Below are positions 32,907 through 41,978 of a stretch of DNA of 64,000 nt, piece by piece. The notes below the pieces were generated by a model. That model had not been told where the DNA came from and searched no databases. It saw only the letters and a list, made by a program, of their open reading frames with translations. Source of the stretch: Palsa-892 sp035556215 (GTDB lineage: Bacteria > Pseudomonadota > Alphaproteobacteria > Rhizobiales > Xanthobacteraceae); the NCBI GenBank assembly GCA_035556215.1, contig DATMFI010000007.1, positions 62,001 to 126,000 on the forward strand. Reading direction: 5' to 3'. The position numbers were made by a program, and so were the translations under genes. Position 1 is the stretch's first letter. Every line of letters begins with the position of its first letter.

Positions 32907-34001
32907 ATGAAGGCGCGCAACGGCTCGGGAAAATTTATCCTGCTTTTTATCGTCGGTTTGACGTGGCTGGCGACTCCCGTTTTCGCCCAGCAGGCGGAGG
33001 CGCCGCGCGAGCTCGTCGTCGGCGTCAAGGAAGCGCCGCCGTTCACAATGAAGAATTCCGACGAGGTCTGGGTCGGCCTCTCGATCGAATTGTGGGAACG
33101 GATCGCAAGCGACCTCAAGCAGAAATTTCGTTACATCGAAGCCAAGACGGTCAACGATCTCCTGCAGGGCACCGAGTCGGGCAAGTTCGATGTCGGTGTC
33201 GGTGCCATCACCGTCACCGCCGAGCGCGAACGGCGTCTCGATTTCACGCAGCCGTTCTATACGACCGGTCTCGGCATCGCGGTGCCGACGGTCAGCAATA
33301 TGAGCTGGGTGCCGGTGGTGCGTGCCATGACCTCGTTCGGCTTCCTGCAGGCGGTGCTCGGGCTGCTCGGGCTTGCGCTGTTCGCTGGCTTTCTGATGTG
33401 GCTCCTCGAGCGCCGTCACAACGAGAACTTCGGCGGCAGCCTTGGCCGCGGCCTGACTTCGAGCGTCTGGTGGTCAACGCTCGCGATGACCCAGCGGACG
33501 CGCGCCGATACGGGGCCGCGCACCGTCGCGGGCCGTGTCGTCGGCATCATCTGGATGATCGCCTCGATCATCGCGATCGCGGTGTTCACCGCCGGCATCA
33601 CTTCGCTGCTCACGACGAAGCAGTTGCAAGGTCTCGTGCACAATGTCGACGATCTGCGCTCGGTGCGCGTCGGCACCGTCGCCGGCACTGCCGCGGAGGA
33701 GACGCTGAAAAAGATGCGGATCAAATCGCGCAACTTCGCCACGGCGGCGGAGGGAATTGCCGCGATCCGGCGCGGCGCGCTCGATGCCTTCGTATTCGAC
33801 CGCGCATTGCTGGCATGGACGGTGCAGCAGGGCGGCTCGCCGGGCATTCAACTGCTCGATACGACGTTCGATCCGCAGAACTATGCGCTGGTGTTGCCGA
33901 ACGGCAGTCCGCTCAGAAAGCCTGCGACAGTGGCGCAACTCGCGGCGACGCAAAGCAACTGGTGGCAGGAAGCCTCGTTCCGGTATCTCGGTACAAAATA
34001 G
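32907..34001 (+). CDS. Glutamate-receptor-like ion channel protein with altered pore loop
   Basis: A 364-residue protein with the prokaryotic ionotropic-receptor layout: signal peptide (to FAQQ), first lobe of a solute-binding fold (ELVVGVKEAPPFTMKN ... ERERRLDFTQPFY), then TM1 (about residues 143-165), a re-entrant pore segment, TM2 (about 205-228), and the second lobe (RVGTVAGTAAEETL). In GluR0-like potassium channels the pore reads TVGYGD; here the site reads STLAMTQRTRADTGPRT, so the potassium filter is absent. The ATG at 32907 is preferred over 32892 because AGGG lies 6 bases upstream. Confidence 0.82.
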   Translation: MKARNGSGKFILLFIVGLTWLATPVFAQQAEAPRELVVGVKEAPPFTMKNSDEVWVGLSIELWERIASDLKQKFRYIEAKTVNDLLQGTESGKFDVGVGAITVTAERERRLDFTQPFYTTGLGIAVPTVSNMSWVPVVRAMTSFGFLQAVLGLLGLALFAGFLMWLLERRHNENFGGSLGRGLTSSVWWSTLAMTQRTRADTGPRTVAGRVVGIIWMIASIIAIAVFTAGITSLLTTKQLQGLVHNVDDLRSVRVGTVAGTAAEETLKKMRIKSRNFATAAEGIAAIRRGALDAFVFDRALLAWTVQQGGSPGIQLLDTTFDPQNYALVLPNGSPLRKPATVAQLAATQSNWWQEASFRYLGTK

Positions 34002-34109
34002 CGCCGTTGGCTAACCTCGGCTTCTGCCGCGAGCCAGGCATGCACCGATCCGCACGTCGCAGCAGTGCGGCACTACACGCAGGAGCCCGCTGCTTTCGGC
34101 CAGAACGAT

Positions 34110-34778
34110 TTATTTCGTGCTGCTGGCTTTTTTGCGCGTCTTGTCGCGAGCATTGCGCGCGTCGGTAAAAGCCGCCTTGAAGCCTTCGGCGTCCAGCATG
34201 CCGGCGTAGCGGAAGGTATTGAAGATGAACGACGGCGTGCCCTGGAAGCCGAATGCCAGCGCCTGATCGCGGCTTCGGGCGAGTGCGGCGTCGATCGACT
34301 TCGCGTTCTTCTCAAGATCGTTCTGCGCGCGCTTGACGTCGATGCCGGCGTGTTCGAGGAGATCCAGCACGCGCAATTCGTCGAGCTTGGTCGACGCCGT
34401 GATCAGCGCCTCATGCGCTTCGGTGTATTTGTTCTGGTATTTGGCTGCGAGCACGAGGCGCGCGGCAAAGGTCGAGACGCCGCCGAAGATCGGCCAGTTC
34501 TTGTAGATGACGCGCACCTTGCCATCGGCCTCGACGGCTTTCTTCAATTCGGGATGGATCGTCCGGCAGTAAGGACACTGATAGTCGAAGAACTCGACGA
34601 TGGTGATGTCGCCGTTCGGATTACCGGCGGCGGGAATGTCCGGGTCGCGCAGGACGCGCTCGCGCGTCAGCGGATCGCCGTCGCCCGCTGCCTGCGCGAA
34701 TGCGCCGGAAGCCGGAAACGCGGCGAAAAGCATGAACGATACAGCGATGCGGGAGAGGATTCTGGAAACGGGCGACAT
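34110..34778 (-). CDS. DsbA-family periplasmic thiol oxidoreductase
   Basis: A 222-residue exported thioredoxin-fold protein. The signal peptide (residues 1-29) ends FAQAAG. The active site is CPYC in FFDYQCPYCRTIHPEL, and the cis-proline is in GTPSFIF. It resembles the DsbA/BdbD-like (Com1) group: N-terminal linker then PNGDITIVEF. It would introduce or isomerise disulfides in envelope proteins. The tail is rich in Lys/Arg. It is monocistronic on the minus strand. Confidence 0.9.
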   Translation of the reverse strand: MSPVSRILSRIAVSFMLFAAFPASGAFAQAAGDGDPLTRERVLRDPDIPAAGNPNGDITIVEFFDYQCPYCRTIHPELKKAVEADGKVRVIYKNWPIFGGVSTFAARLVLAAKYQNKYTEAHEALITASTKLDELRVLDLLEHAGIDVKRAQNDLEKNAKSIDAALARSRDQALAFGFQGTPSFIFNTFRYAGMLDAEGFKAAFTDARNARDKTRKKASSTK

Positions 34779-34902
34779 CGTCCCTGCCTAGCAGGTTCGT
34801 ATGGCGCTGCCAAAGCCGTGCATTGCGCACGCTTTCGTGACCAGAACGAGGAACATTCGCCGGAATGCGGCGGGCGCGTGGCGCCCGCCGATCCGCTTGG
34901 TG

Positions 34903-35394
34903 TCAGGCCTGCAACAAGGCGCGCAGGATCGGCTGATGCGCCGGCGGGTGATCGCGCGCCGGTTCCTTCGGCTTGGCGAACAGCGTGTCGCGCTCGAACA
35001 GCGCAAAGTCACGGCTGGAAGGCTGCCGGGCGGGCAGAACCTTGTCTGGCTGCGCGGGTACGGGCTGCGCGGCGGTTTTTTGCATAAGCGGCTTTGCGGC
35101 CGGCTTTTGCATGATGGGCCGCGGAGCGGCCGGCGCCGGCGCGGGCTCTGTGGCCTCTGCCTCAAGCTGCTTCGCAGCCGCTGCGTTGACAGCCGCCTTG
35201 TTCGCCGCTGCTTTGGGCTTGGCCTCGGCGGCAATGATCTCCTCGAGTTGCTCGATGAGGTTGGGCAGGAGATCGCGCCCGATGGTGACAACCGCCTGAT
35301 GCTCGGCGGCAGTGAAGAAGTGGAAAGACACAGAACCCTTGTCGTCCGCGGCGTCGACTTCAACCGCGATCGGGTTACGAATTTGTACTTGCAT
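34903..35394 (-). CDS. Hypothetical protein with Pro/Ala-rich middle
   Basis: A 163-residue protein I do not recognise. The first 65 residues look folded (QVQIRNPIAVEVDAADDKGS, then VVTIGRDLLPNLIEQLEEII), followed by an Ala/Pro/Lys-rich flexible region with repeated MQKPAAKP/MQKTAAQP and a short C-terminal conserved-looking FALFERDTLFA. The ATG at 35394 replaces a longer frame whose extra residues come from the upstream region. No signal peptide is seen. Confidence 0.6.
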   Translation of the reverse strand: MQVQIRNPIAVEVDAADDKGSVSFHFFTAAEHQAVVTIGRDLLPNLIEQLEEIIAAEAKPKAAANKAAVNAAAAKQLEAEATEPAPAPAAPRPIMQKPAAKPLMQKTAAQPVPAQPDKVLPARQPSSRDFALFERDTLFAKPKEPARDHPPAHQPILRALLQA

Positions 35395-35609
35395 TGATAC
35401 GGCCCCCTTAGGCCCGCATTCTCGCTTGGAACGCGCCAATCCGGCTGCCGCAAGGCGGCGTTATCCACAGCTCCGTCACATGGCGGAACAGCGGAAACGC
35501 ATGTCTTCTCCAATGCTTGCCGCGATGCGTCGAAATTTTTTTCACTGTCATGGCACCGTTGCAACACTGAAATCAGTGCTTCATCGGCCTGCGGCCGAAA
35601 TTTTCAATA

Positions 35610-35647
35610 ATGATATATTGTATCATGTAATGGATATACTGTATCAA
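35610..35647. promoter_or_regulatory. Tandem palindromes upstream of the TonB-dependent receptor
   Basis: ATGATA-TATTG-TATCAT (35610-35626) is a perfect palindrome apart from its 5-base centre, and TGGATA-TACTG-TATCAA (35631-35647) is a near copy. Their centres are 21 bp apart, two helical turns, so two dimers would bind the same face. This is the layout of a metal-responsive repressor (Fur/Zur-like) upstream of an outer-membrane uptake gene. Confidence 0.6.
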
Positions 35648-35675
35648 AACTCCGAAACGCCATTCGGAGTTTTCC

Positions 35676-37853
35676 ATGTCTCATCGCATCGCGTTGTCTG
35701 CTGTTACGGCCGCCATTGCGCTGGCCGCTCAAACCACACGCGCACAGGAAGTGGCGCTGCCGCAGGTCGTCGTCACCGCGCCGAGCCCGATCCAGCAGCA
35801 CGCGCTACGGCGCGCGGCGGATGCCGGAGGCAATAGGGCTGAGAATGCGCAAGCCGTGCCGGCCGAGAGCAATCCCTGGCTGCCATCGTTCGTTGCCGAC
35901 ACCTTCAATTCGATGATCGTGATGAAGCAGAACGAAATCGCGCGCATAGCGGGCGGCACGCTTGGCCAGCTTTTGTTCGACAGGCCGGGCATTTCGGCGA
36001 CGACCTTCGCGCCCGCGGGCGCGAGCCGCCCGGTGATCCGCGGTCTCGACGGCTTCCGCATCCGCATCCAGGAGAACGGCATCGGCACCCATGACGTCGC
36101 GGATCTTGGCGAAGATCACGGCGTGCCGGTCGATCCCCTGGCGGCGCAGCAGGTCGAAGTGCTGCCCGGGCCGTCAACCTTGCGCTGGGGCTCGCAGGCG
36201 ATCGGCGGCGTGGTGAGCGTCAGCAACAACCGCATTCCCGATCATGTACCGGCAAGCGGCTTCTCGATGGAAACAAAAGGCGCGGTGTCGTCGGCCGATC
36301 GCGGTTATGAAGCCTCAACGCTGCTCGATCTGGGTTCGCTCAACGCCGCGGGTTATGGCGGCGCCATCCATGCCGATATCTACAAACGCTACGGCGGCGA
36401 CTACGCGATCCCGAACGGGCGGCAGGCCAATTCCGGGGTGAATTCACAAGGCGAATCGCTCGGCGCGTCGGCGATCGGCCCACAGGGCTATTTCGGCTTC
36501 AACGTCGCGCATTTCGCGAGCGTCTATCACATTCCCGGCGAGGATAGCGCGTCGAACAATACGCGCATCGACATGGATCAGCTGAAGTTCACCTCGAAAG
36601 GGGAATATCGGCCCGATGCCGCGGGCATTGAGGCCGTGCGCTACTGGTTCGGTGCGACCAAGTACAAGCATAACGAAATCAACGACGATGACGGCATCGC
36701 CGCGACGTTCAGAAACAACGAACAGGAAGCGCGCATCGAGACGCAGCTTACGCCGCGCAAGACGCCGTTCGGCGCACTCACCACGGCGTTCGGCTTGCAG
36801 TTCGGTCATCAAAACATCGCCACCTCGGGCGAGGCGGGCGGGTTACTCGCACCGGCCGAAACGGCGAGCGCCGCTGCTTTCGTGTTCAATGAGCTGCAAT
36901 TCACCGATACGCTGAAGGGCCTGCTCGCGGGGCGCATCGAATACGCGGCGGTGAACGGCGCGCCGGATATTTTCCCGCCCGATTATCTCGGCACGTCGCC
37001 GGGCTATATGGCGGGCACGAAAGCGGAGCGCGATTTCGCGCCGAAAAGCGTGAGCCTCGGCCTGCGCAAGGAGCTTCCCGGCGATCTCGTTGCGAGTCTC
37101 ACCGGCTCCTATGTCGAGCGGGCGCCGCGAGCGCCCGAGCTGTTCTCGAAAGGCGCGCACGATGCGCCGGGCACGTTCGAAATCGGCAATCCTGATCTCA
37201 AGATCGAGAAGGCGAAGACGGTGGAATTCAGCTTGCGCCGGCCGGTGGGGCGTTTTCGTTTCGATGGCAGTCTCTACTACACCAAGTTCGACAATTTCAT
37301 TTACAAGCGGCTGACCGGTGTTCAGTGCAACGAAGATTTCGCAAGTTGCGGCAACCTCACGCCGGGCGAGGAAGTCTTCCAGCAGGTCATTTATTCGCAG
37401 GCCGGTGCGACATTCTATGGCGGCGAATTCGCCGCGCAGTACGATGTCGCCCAGCTTGGGCGCGGCACCTGGGGTGTCGATGCACAATACGATTATGTCC
37501 ACGCGCAATTCGATGACGGGACTTACGTGCCGCGCATCCCGCCGCAGCGCGTGGGCGGCGGCGTCTATTGGAGCGATCCAAACTGGTTCGCGCGCATTGG
37601 TATTCTCCATGCTTTCGGTCATAACGACATCGCGCCGTTTGAAACGACGACCGGCGGCTACAATCTTCTGAAGGCCGAAATCAACTACAAGCGGAAGATC
37701 GCCACTTACGGCGGCGTGCCGGTGGTGCTCACGGTCGGCATCGTCGGCGACAATCTCATGAACGAGTCGGTGCGGAACAGCGTGTCGTTCCGCAAGGACG
37801 ATGTCGAACTGCCGGGCCGCAATGTGCGGGCCTATGCGAGCTTCAAGTTCTGA
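35676..37853 (+). CDS. TonB-dependent outer-membrane receptor (ZnuD-like)
   Basis: A 725-residue receptor. The signal peptide ends TTRAQ, followed by a TonB-box-like VVVTAPSP. The plug (residues about 60-190) contains RPVIRGLDGFRIRIQENG, DHGVPVDPLAAQQVEVLPGP and GGVVSVSNNRIPD, patterns I associate with zinc receptors of the ZnuD group. The barrel ends with the aromatic YASFKF. It would import a metal or metal complex using TonB. The tandem palindromes upstream fit a metal-responsive repressor. Substrate zinc is an inference; copper or another complex is possible. Confidence 0.85.
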   Translation: MSHRIALSAVTAAIALAAQTTRAQEVALPQVVVTAPSPIQQHALRRAADAGGNRAENAQAVPAESNPWLPSFVADTFNSMIVMKQNEIARIAGGTLGQLLFDRPGISATTFAPAGASRPVIRGLDGFRIRIQENGIGTHDVADLGEDHGVPVDPLAAQQVEVLPGPSTLRWGSQAIGGVVSVSNNRIPDHVPASGFSMETKGAVSSADRGYEASTLLDLGSLNAAGYGGAIHADIYKRYGGDYAIPNGRQANSGVNSQGESLGASAIGPQGYFGFNVAHFASVYHIPGEDSASNNTRIDMDQLKFTSKGEYRPDAAGIEAVRYWFGATKYKHNEINDDDGIAATFRNNEQEARIETQLTPRKTPFGALTTAFGLQFGHQNIATSGEAGGLLAPAETASAAAFVFNELQFTDTLKGLLAGRIEYAAVNGAPDIFPPDYLGTSPGYMAGTKAERDFAPKSVSLGLRKELPGDLVASLTGSYVERAPRAPELFSKGAHDAPGTFEIGNPDLKIEKAKTVEFSLRRPVGRFRFDGSLYYTKFDNFIYKRLTGVQCNEDFASCGNLTPGEEVFQQVIYSQAGATFYGGEFAAQYDVAQLGRGTWGVDAQYDYVHAQFDDGTYVPRIPPQRVGGGVYWSDPNWFARIGILHAFGHNDIAPFETTTGGYNLLKAEINYKRKIATYGGVPVVLTVGIVGDNLMNESVRNSVSFRKDDVELPGRNVRAYASFKF

Positions 37854-37856
37854 GGA

Positions 37857-38708
37857 TCAGCGCTGATTGTCGGCCGGCCGCGAAGCGGCGGCGATGCCGC
37901 CGGCGAGGCGCTGCTGCTGCTTGACGTCTTCGGCAATGGCGGCGCCGAGATAACGCGCGACGCATCCGTAGCTGAAATCGTTCATGTGCAGGAGATCGGG
38001 CGACAGAAATTTCTCGTAAGGCATCGCGAGATCTTTGCGCCAGTACCGCATCATTTCGAAGCGGCGGAACACCGGCACGTTGGTGATGCGGGCGATCTCG
38101 GCGATCATTTCGATCATTGGGATCGCGTCGGGATCGCGCATCACCTTCGGGGCGAATTGCGGGTTCATCAGCACGACGTCGATGCCGGCCTTCTTGAACT
38201 GGTGGATGCCGCGCAGCATCAGCGGCTGCTCGGGCGCGATACCGTCATCGCGCAAGATGGCGTTGGTGCCGAGCTGCCAGACGACGAGGTCGGGCTTGGC
38301 GGCGATAATGTCGCGATCGAAACGCTTCAGCATTTCGGCAACATCCTCGCCGCCGACGCCGCGATTGATGACGCGCAAATCGAGGCCGGGGAAATGCTGT
38401 TTCAACTCCGCTTCGAGGCGAGCCGGATAAGTGTTGGACGGGCTGCTCGCGCCGATGCCCTCGGTCGAGGACGAGCCGAAGGCGATGACGGTGATCGCCT
38501 TGCGTTCCGCGATGCGCGTTGCGAGCCGGGTAAGACCCGCGCCGGCGAGTTCGCCGCTCTCGGCCATCGCCTGGCAGTCGCCCTGAAAGGGCACCGGCTG
38601 ATCGGCGCGCGCGCTACCCGCCGCGAACGCGGCCAACAAGGCGGTAGCAACAGCAAGGCGAAAAAAACGCAAGCGCGATCCTTCCGGGTTCATTTCAACG
38701 TGGTTCAT
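37857..38708 (-). CDS. SGNH/GDSL hydrolase (intact active site)
   Basis: A 283-residue exported hydrolase, last gene of an operon with OpgC and a second SGNH protein. The signal peptide ends SARADQ. All four SGNH blocks are present: block I AFGSSSTEG (Ser), block II NRGVGGEDV (Gly), block III WQLGTNA (Asn) and block V DLLHMND (Asp-x-x-His). It would remove or transfer acyl groups on periplasmic polysaccharide or glucan. It overlaps its upstream partner by 4 bases (38705-38708). ATG at 38693 is an alternative start. Confidence 0.88.
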   Translation of the reverse strand: MNHVEMNPEGSRLRFFRLAVATALLAAFAAGSARADQPVPFQGDCQAMAESGELAGAGLTRLATRIAERKAITVIAFGSSSTEGIGASSPSNTYPARLEAELKQHFPGLDLRVINRGVGGEDVAEMLKRFDRDIIAAKPDLVVWQLGTNAILRDDGIAPEQPLMLRGIHQFKKAGIDVVLMNPQFAPKVMRDPDAIPMIEMIAEIARITNVPVFRRFEMMRYWRKDLAMPYEKFLSPDLLHMNDFSYGCVARYLGAAIAEDVKQQQRLAGGIAAASRPADNQR

Positions 38709-39445
38709 TTCCGGTGATTGTCCGGGCTTCCCGGCAGCGATGCCCCGCGAAGAACGAAATCAGCCAGCAATCCCCCAAGACATCTATGCAACTTTTCGTA
38801 GGTTCCGTCACTCTTCATGGCGCGAAGGTCAAAAACCCCGTGATCGGCCCAATATTTCATGATCTCGTAGCGGTTAAACAGCGAAATATCCTTGCTCTGG
38901 GCGACCCAGCGCATGTTGTCGGTATAGGGGGTGCCGTCGAACATGAAGTCGGTCCGGGGGCTGTATTGCTGGTTCATCAGGATGACGTCGATCTTGTCGG
39001 CCCGGATCAGGCTTACGCCCTCCATCAGCTTGTCGCCGAAAACATCGGGATCCATCGCGCGGATCGCCTCGATGGTGCCGGTCTGCCAGATGACGAGATC
39101 GGGCTTGTGCTCGCGGATCGCGCCGGGGAGCGCCTTCAGCACCTTGCCGATCGGCTCGCGCGGCACGGCGAAAGCGAAGACGCTGACATTGGTTTCCTTG
39201 AGCTTCTCCTTCAGCGCCGCTTCCAGAAACGAAGGATAGCTTTTCAGGCCGCTGGCCTGGCCGACCTGGGTCGGCGCGGCCGAGACGACGAGGATCGCAA
39301 GCTTGCCTTCCTTGGTCACTGCGGTGTTGACGCGCTGAAGCGCGGATGACGTTTCGACGAGTTCGGGATTGACGTTGCAGTTCTGCGCATGGCCCGGAAC
39401 GATCCCGGCCAGCAGCAATGCGATCGCGGCGGAAATAATCCTCAT
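38705..39445 (-). CDS. SGNH-fold paralogue lacking catalytic residues (probable pseudoenzyme)
   Basis: A 246-residue exported protein (signal peptide ending GHAQN) of the same fold as its neighbour, for example DLVIWQTGT and IDVILMNQQYSPRTD matching DLVVWQLGT and IDVVLMNPQFAPKV. The catalytic blocks are degraded: block I reads VVSAAPTQ in place of AFGSSSTE, block II lacks the Gly-Gly, block III has TGTIEA in place of LGTNA, and the Asp-x-x-His is replaced by YEKLHRC. It keeps a start with GAGGAGAAG upstream and 4-base overlaps on both sides, so it is expressed with the operon. Confidence 0.82.
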   Translation of the reverse strand: MRIISAAIALLLAGIVPGHAQNCNVNPELVETSSALQRVNTAVTKEGKLAILVVSAAPTQVGQASGLKSYPSFLEAALKEKLKETNVSVFAFAVPREPIGKVLKALPGAIREHKPDLVIWQTGTIEAIRAMDPDVFGDKLMEGVSLIRADKIDVILMNQQYSPRTDFMFDGTPYTDNMRWVAQSKDISLFNRYEIMKYWADHGVFDLRAMKSDGTYEKLHRCLGGLLADFVLRGASLPGSPDNHRK

Positions 39446-40593
39446 GCGATCTTCTCCTCGAGGTTCTTTTTCGGAGCCGGCTTCTCCACGCTCCGGTTCA
39501 GTCCCTTGTACCAACTCATCAGCGCGGCGACGGCGATCATGATCAGGATGCCGGCGAGGCTGACCAGGAAATAGGCGAGCTTGCGCGACGAGATTTCGGT
39601 GATGACGAAGTGGCCGGAGAACGACAGGAAGACGCCGAGACAAAAGATCTCGAGCGAATTCTGGCCGCAGATGATCGCCGGCCGCGCCCAGACCGATCGC
39701 AGGAACGAAGCGTCAATCGGCACGAAACGGACGACGAGATTGGCGAGCGCCAGGAAATGCGCGAGCCGGAACAGCGAAAGATCGCTCTTGTTGAGCGGCA
39801 GCACATGCATCCATGCCGGAAGCTGGCGGGTGAGGCCGGGGATGAACCAGCTCAGCTGCAAAACGGCGGCATAGAGCAGGAACAGGATGCAGAGCGCGAG
39901 GAAAGCGCGCGAGCGCAGAATGCGGCCGATCTTGTCGATGCCGCCGAGCGCGCACCAGCCGCCGATCACGAACAGAAGCTGCCAGCAGTACGGATTGAAG
40001 AACCAGTAGCGGTCCCACGGATAGAGCGCGATGTTCCAGTCGAGATAGCGCGCGACCGTGTAAAGGATCGCGGAGGCGGCAAGCGTGAGATTGGGGCGGC
40101 GCAATAGTCCCCACAGGATGAGGGGGAAGAAGCCCATCAGCACGATATAGAGCGGCAATACATCGACGTTGGCCGGCAGGAAGCGCAGCTTCAACGCTTC
40201 GAGGATGACGATCTCGGGCTTTTGCAGAAGCTCGAAGAAGCCGGACTCCTCGGTGTAGAGCGGGTTCTGGAAGCGCGTCGCGAGATAGGAAATCTCGGCG
40301 ACGTAAAACACGAACAGGAAGACGAAGGCGACATAGATCTGCCAGGCGCGCTTGAGGACACGCGCCGCGCCGACGATGAAACCGCGCTCCTTCATGACGC
40401 GGCCATAGACGAAGGCGGCGGTGTAGCCGGAGATGAAGACGAAGATTTCGGAGGCGTCGGAGAAACCGTAATTGCGCACGGTCAGCCAGGTCATGATGTT
40501 GCCCGGCACGTGATCGACGAAGATGAACCACAGCGACAGGCCGCGGAAGAAATCGAGGCGAAGGTCGCGAGTGCCGGGGGCAATCGGGGGCAT
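39442..40593 (-). CDS. OpgC-domain membrane acyltransferase
   Basis: A 383-residue inner-membrane protein with about ten helices. The N-terminal RDLRLDFFRGLSLWFIFVDH is typical of OpgC/acyltransferase-3 relatives that succinylate periplasmic glucans; NYGFSDASEIFVFISGYTAA follows. It is the first gene of an operon with two SGNH proteins, each joined by ATGA overlaps. The usual acyltransferase-3/SGNH pairing suggests the trio moves acyl groups across the membrane onto an envelope glycan. Confidence 0.88.
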   Translation of the reverse strand: MPPIAPGTRDLRLDFFRGLSLWFIFVDHVPGNIMTWLTVRNYGFSDASEIFVFISGYTAAFVYGRVMKERGFIVGAARVLKRAWQIYVAFVFLFVFYVAEISYLATRFQNPLYTEESGFFELLQKPEIVILEALKLRFLPANVDVLPLYIVLMGFFPLILWGLLRRPNLTLAASAILYTVARYLDWNIALYPWDRYWFFNPYCWQLLFVIGGWCALGGIDKIGRILRSRAFLALCILFLLYAAVLQLSWFIPGLTRQLPAWMHVLPLNKSDLSLFRLAHFLALANLVVRFVPIDASFLRSVWARPAIICGQNSLEIFCLGVFLSFSGHFVITEISSRKLAYFLVSLAGILIMIAVAALMSWYKGLNRSVEKPAPKKNLEEKIA

Positions 40594-40767
40594 GTTTTGG
40601 CTTCGGCGCCGCTTTCGGCGCGGTTTGAGACCTTAGGAGAATACAGGCGGACGCGGCGGGCGAACATCGCGCTCCGGGCAAAATGCGCCGGTCATTCGCG
40701 CGCGGCTGTGGACAGGCTTTGGGGCGTTTTTAAGCAGAAGTTAAGCATAGGCATTCCATAAGGTTTT

Positions 40768-41931
40768 ATGGGATGGAGGTATTATTATAACGGCATTATC
40801 GTTCTGGGCCTGCTCGTGCTGCTCGCCGGTGCTGCACGCGCAGAAGACGAATTTCTCGGCTCGCTGCAATTGCGCGGCGGCTATGACTCGAACCCGGACT
40901 TCTCGTTCACGCCGGGCGATACGGCGCTTGCGGGCGTCAATGCGGTGGTGGTGGCGGGCCGCTCGACCGAGCGTTACGTCGCGGCGGTGAGCGGCGAAGC
41001 AAGCTATACGCGCTACCGCGAGACGGTGGATGCGCCGCTCGCACGCTATCGCGCCGCCTTCGACATCGCCAATAAGGACGAGAGCGAGTTTTCGCTGAAA
41101 TCGACGGCGTCGGTCACGTCGTTCGAAAACTACAATACCAAATCGCTCGACGCGATCGAGCGCCTGAAGCTGCGCAAGACGAGCGGCGATGTGCAGCCCT
41201 TCGTTACCGCGGAGCTGCGCTACTCGGCGCTGAATGAAAGCAATATCCTGCTCAATCGATTTCTGCCGCAGCCGGAAATTTTCCTTCGCGGCACGATCAT
41301 TCCCGGTGTCGCGGTGAAGCGCGGCGAATGGGAAGCTGGCGTTTCGCTCAATCTTTCCGCGACGCGCTATCAGGACGAATTGGATTATTTCGGTTTTCGC
41401 CGCGACAACGAGCGGATCGAGCCGTTTTTGTTTCTGCGCTACAGCAAGGACAAGTTTTCGCTGTTTGCGTCGCTGTCGCGGCTCTACGGCGACTGGCACG
41501 ACGTCGATTTCAGCGATGTGCGCAAAACGCTTTACGACGCCGCATTAAGTTACAATGGCGAGCCGTTCGGCTTCGAGCTTTCGGCGAAGCGCACGGCGGA
41601 AGAAACGACGTTTCCGATTTCGCCGATCACCATCGACACGGCCTATGCCGGCAAGATCGCGCGCAAGCTGAACGAAAAGAATTCGCTCGCCGTCTTCGGC
41701 CGCTGGATCGAGAAGCGTTATCTCGACTCGCCGTTCCGGCAGATCACCAGGAGCTACGGCCTCCAGTTCACGCACGATATTTCCGACAAGCTGAGCGCAG
41801 GGTTCGAGCTTACGCGAAGCGAGATGCAGCCGATCGCCGGCCCGAATGTCGATGGCGTTGCCGTGATCGCTTCGCTCACCCAGCGCTTCGGCGGCAAAAA
41901 GCGAGCGGAAGCCGAAAGCTCCGCCCGCTAG
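40768..41931 (+). CDS. Outer-membrane beta-barrel protein
   Basis: A 387-residue exported protein; the signal peptide (GIIVLGLLVLLAGAARAED) is clear. The body is a series of alternating amphipathic strands typical of a porin-like barrel (LRGGYDSNPDFSF, SGEASYTRYRE, FLFLRYSKDKFSLFASLSRLYG), ending in VAVIASLTQRFGGKK, close to but not exactly the usual aromatic C-terminus. The GGYDSNP opening occurs in putative beta-barrel porin-2 proteins linked to polysaccharide export. It is divergent from the OpgC operon. Confidence 0.75.
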   Translation: MGWRYYYNGIIVLGLLVLLAGAARAEDEFLGSLQLRGGYDSNPDFSFTPGDTALAGVNAVVVAGRSTERYVAAVSGEASYTRYRETVDAPLARYRAAFDIANKDESEFSLKSTASVTSFENYNTKSLDAIERLKLRKTSGDVQPFVTAELRYSALNESNILLNRFLPQPEIFLRGTIIPGVAVKRGEWEAGVSLNLSATRYQDELDYFGFRRDNERIEPFLFLRYSKDKFSLFASLSRLYGDWHDVDFSDVRKTLYDAALSYNGEPFGFELSAKRTAEETTFPISPITIDTAYAGKIARKLNEKNSLAVFGRWIEKRYLDSPFRQITRSYGLQFTHDISDKLSAGFELTRSEMQPIAGPNVDGVAVIASLTQRFGGKKRAEAESSAR

Positions 41932-41978
41932 TTGCTGCTCAGCCTGGGGGGTGGGGAAGGGCGGAGCAGAATGCGCAG

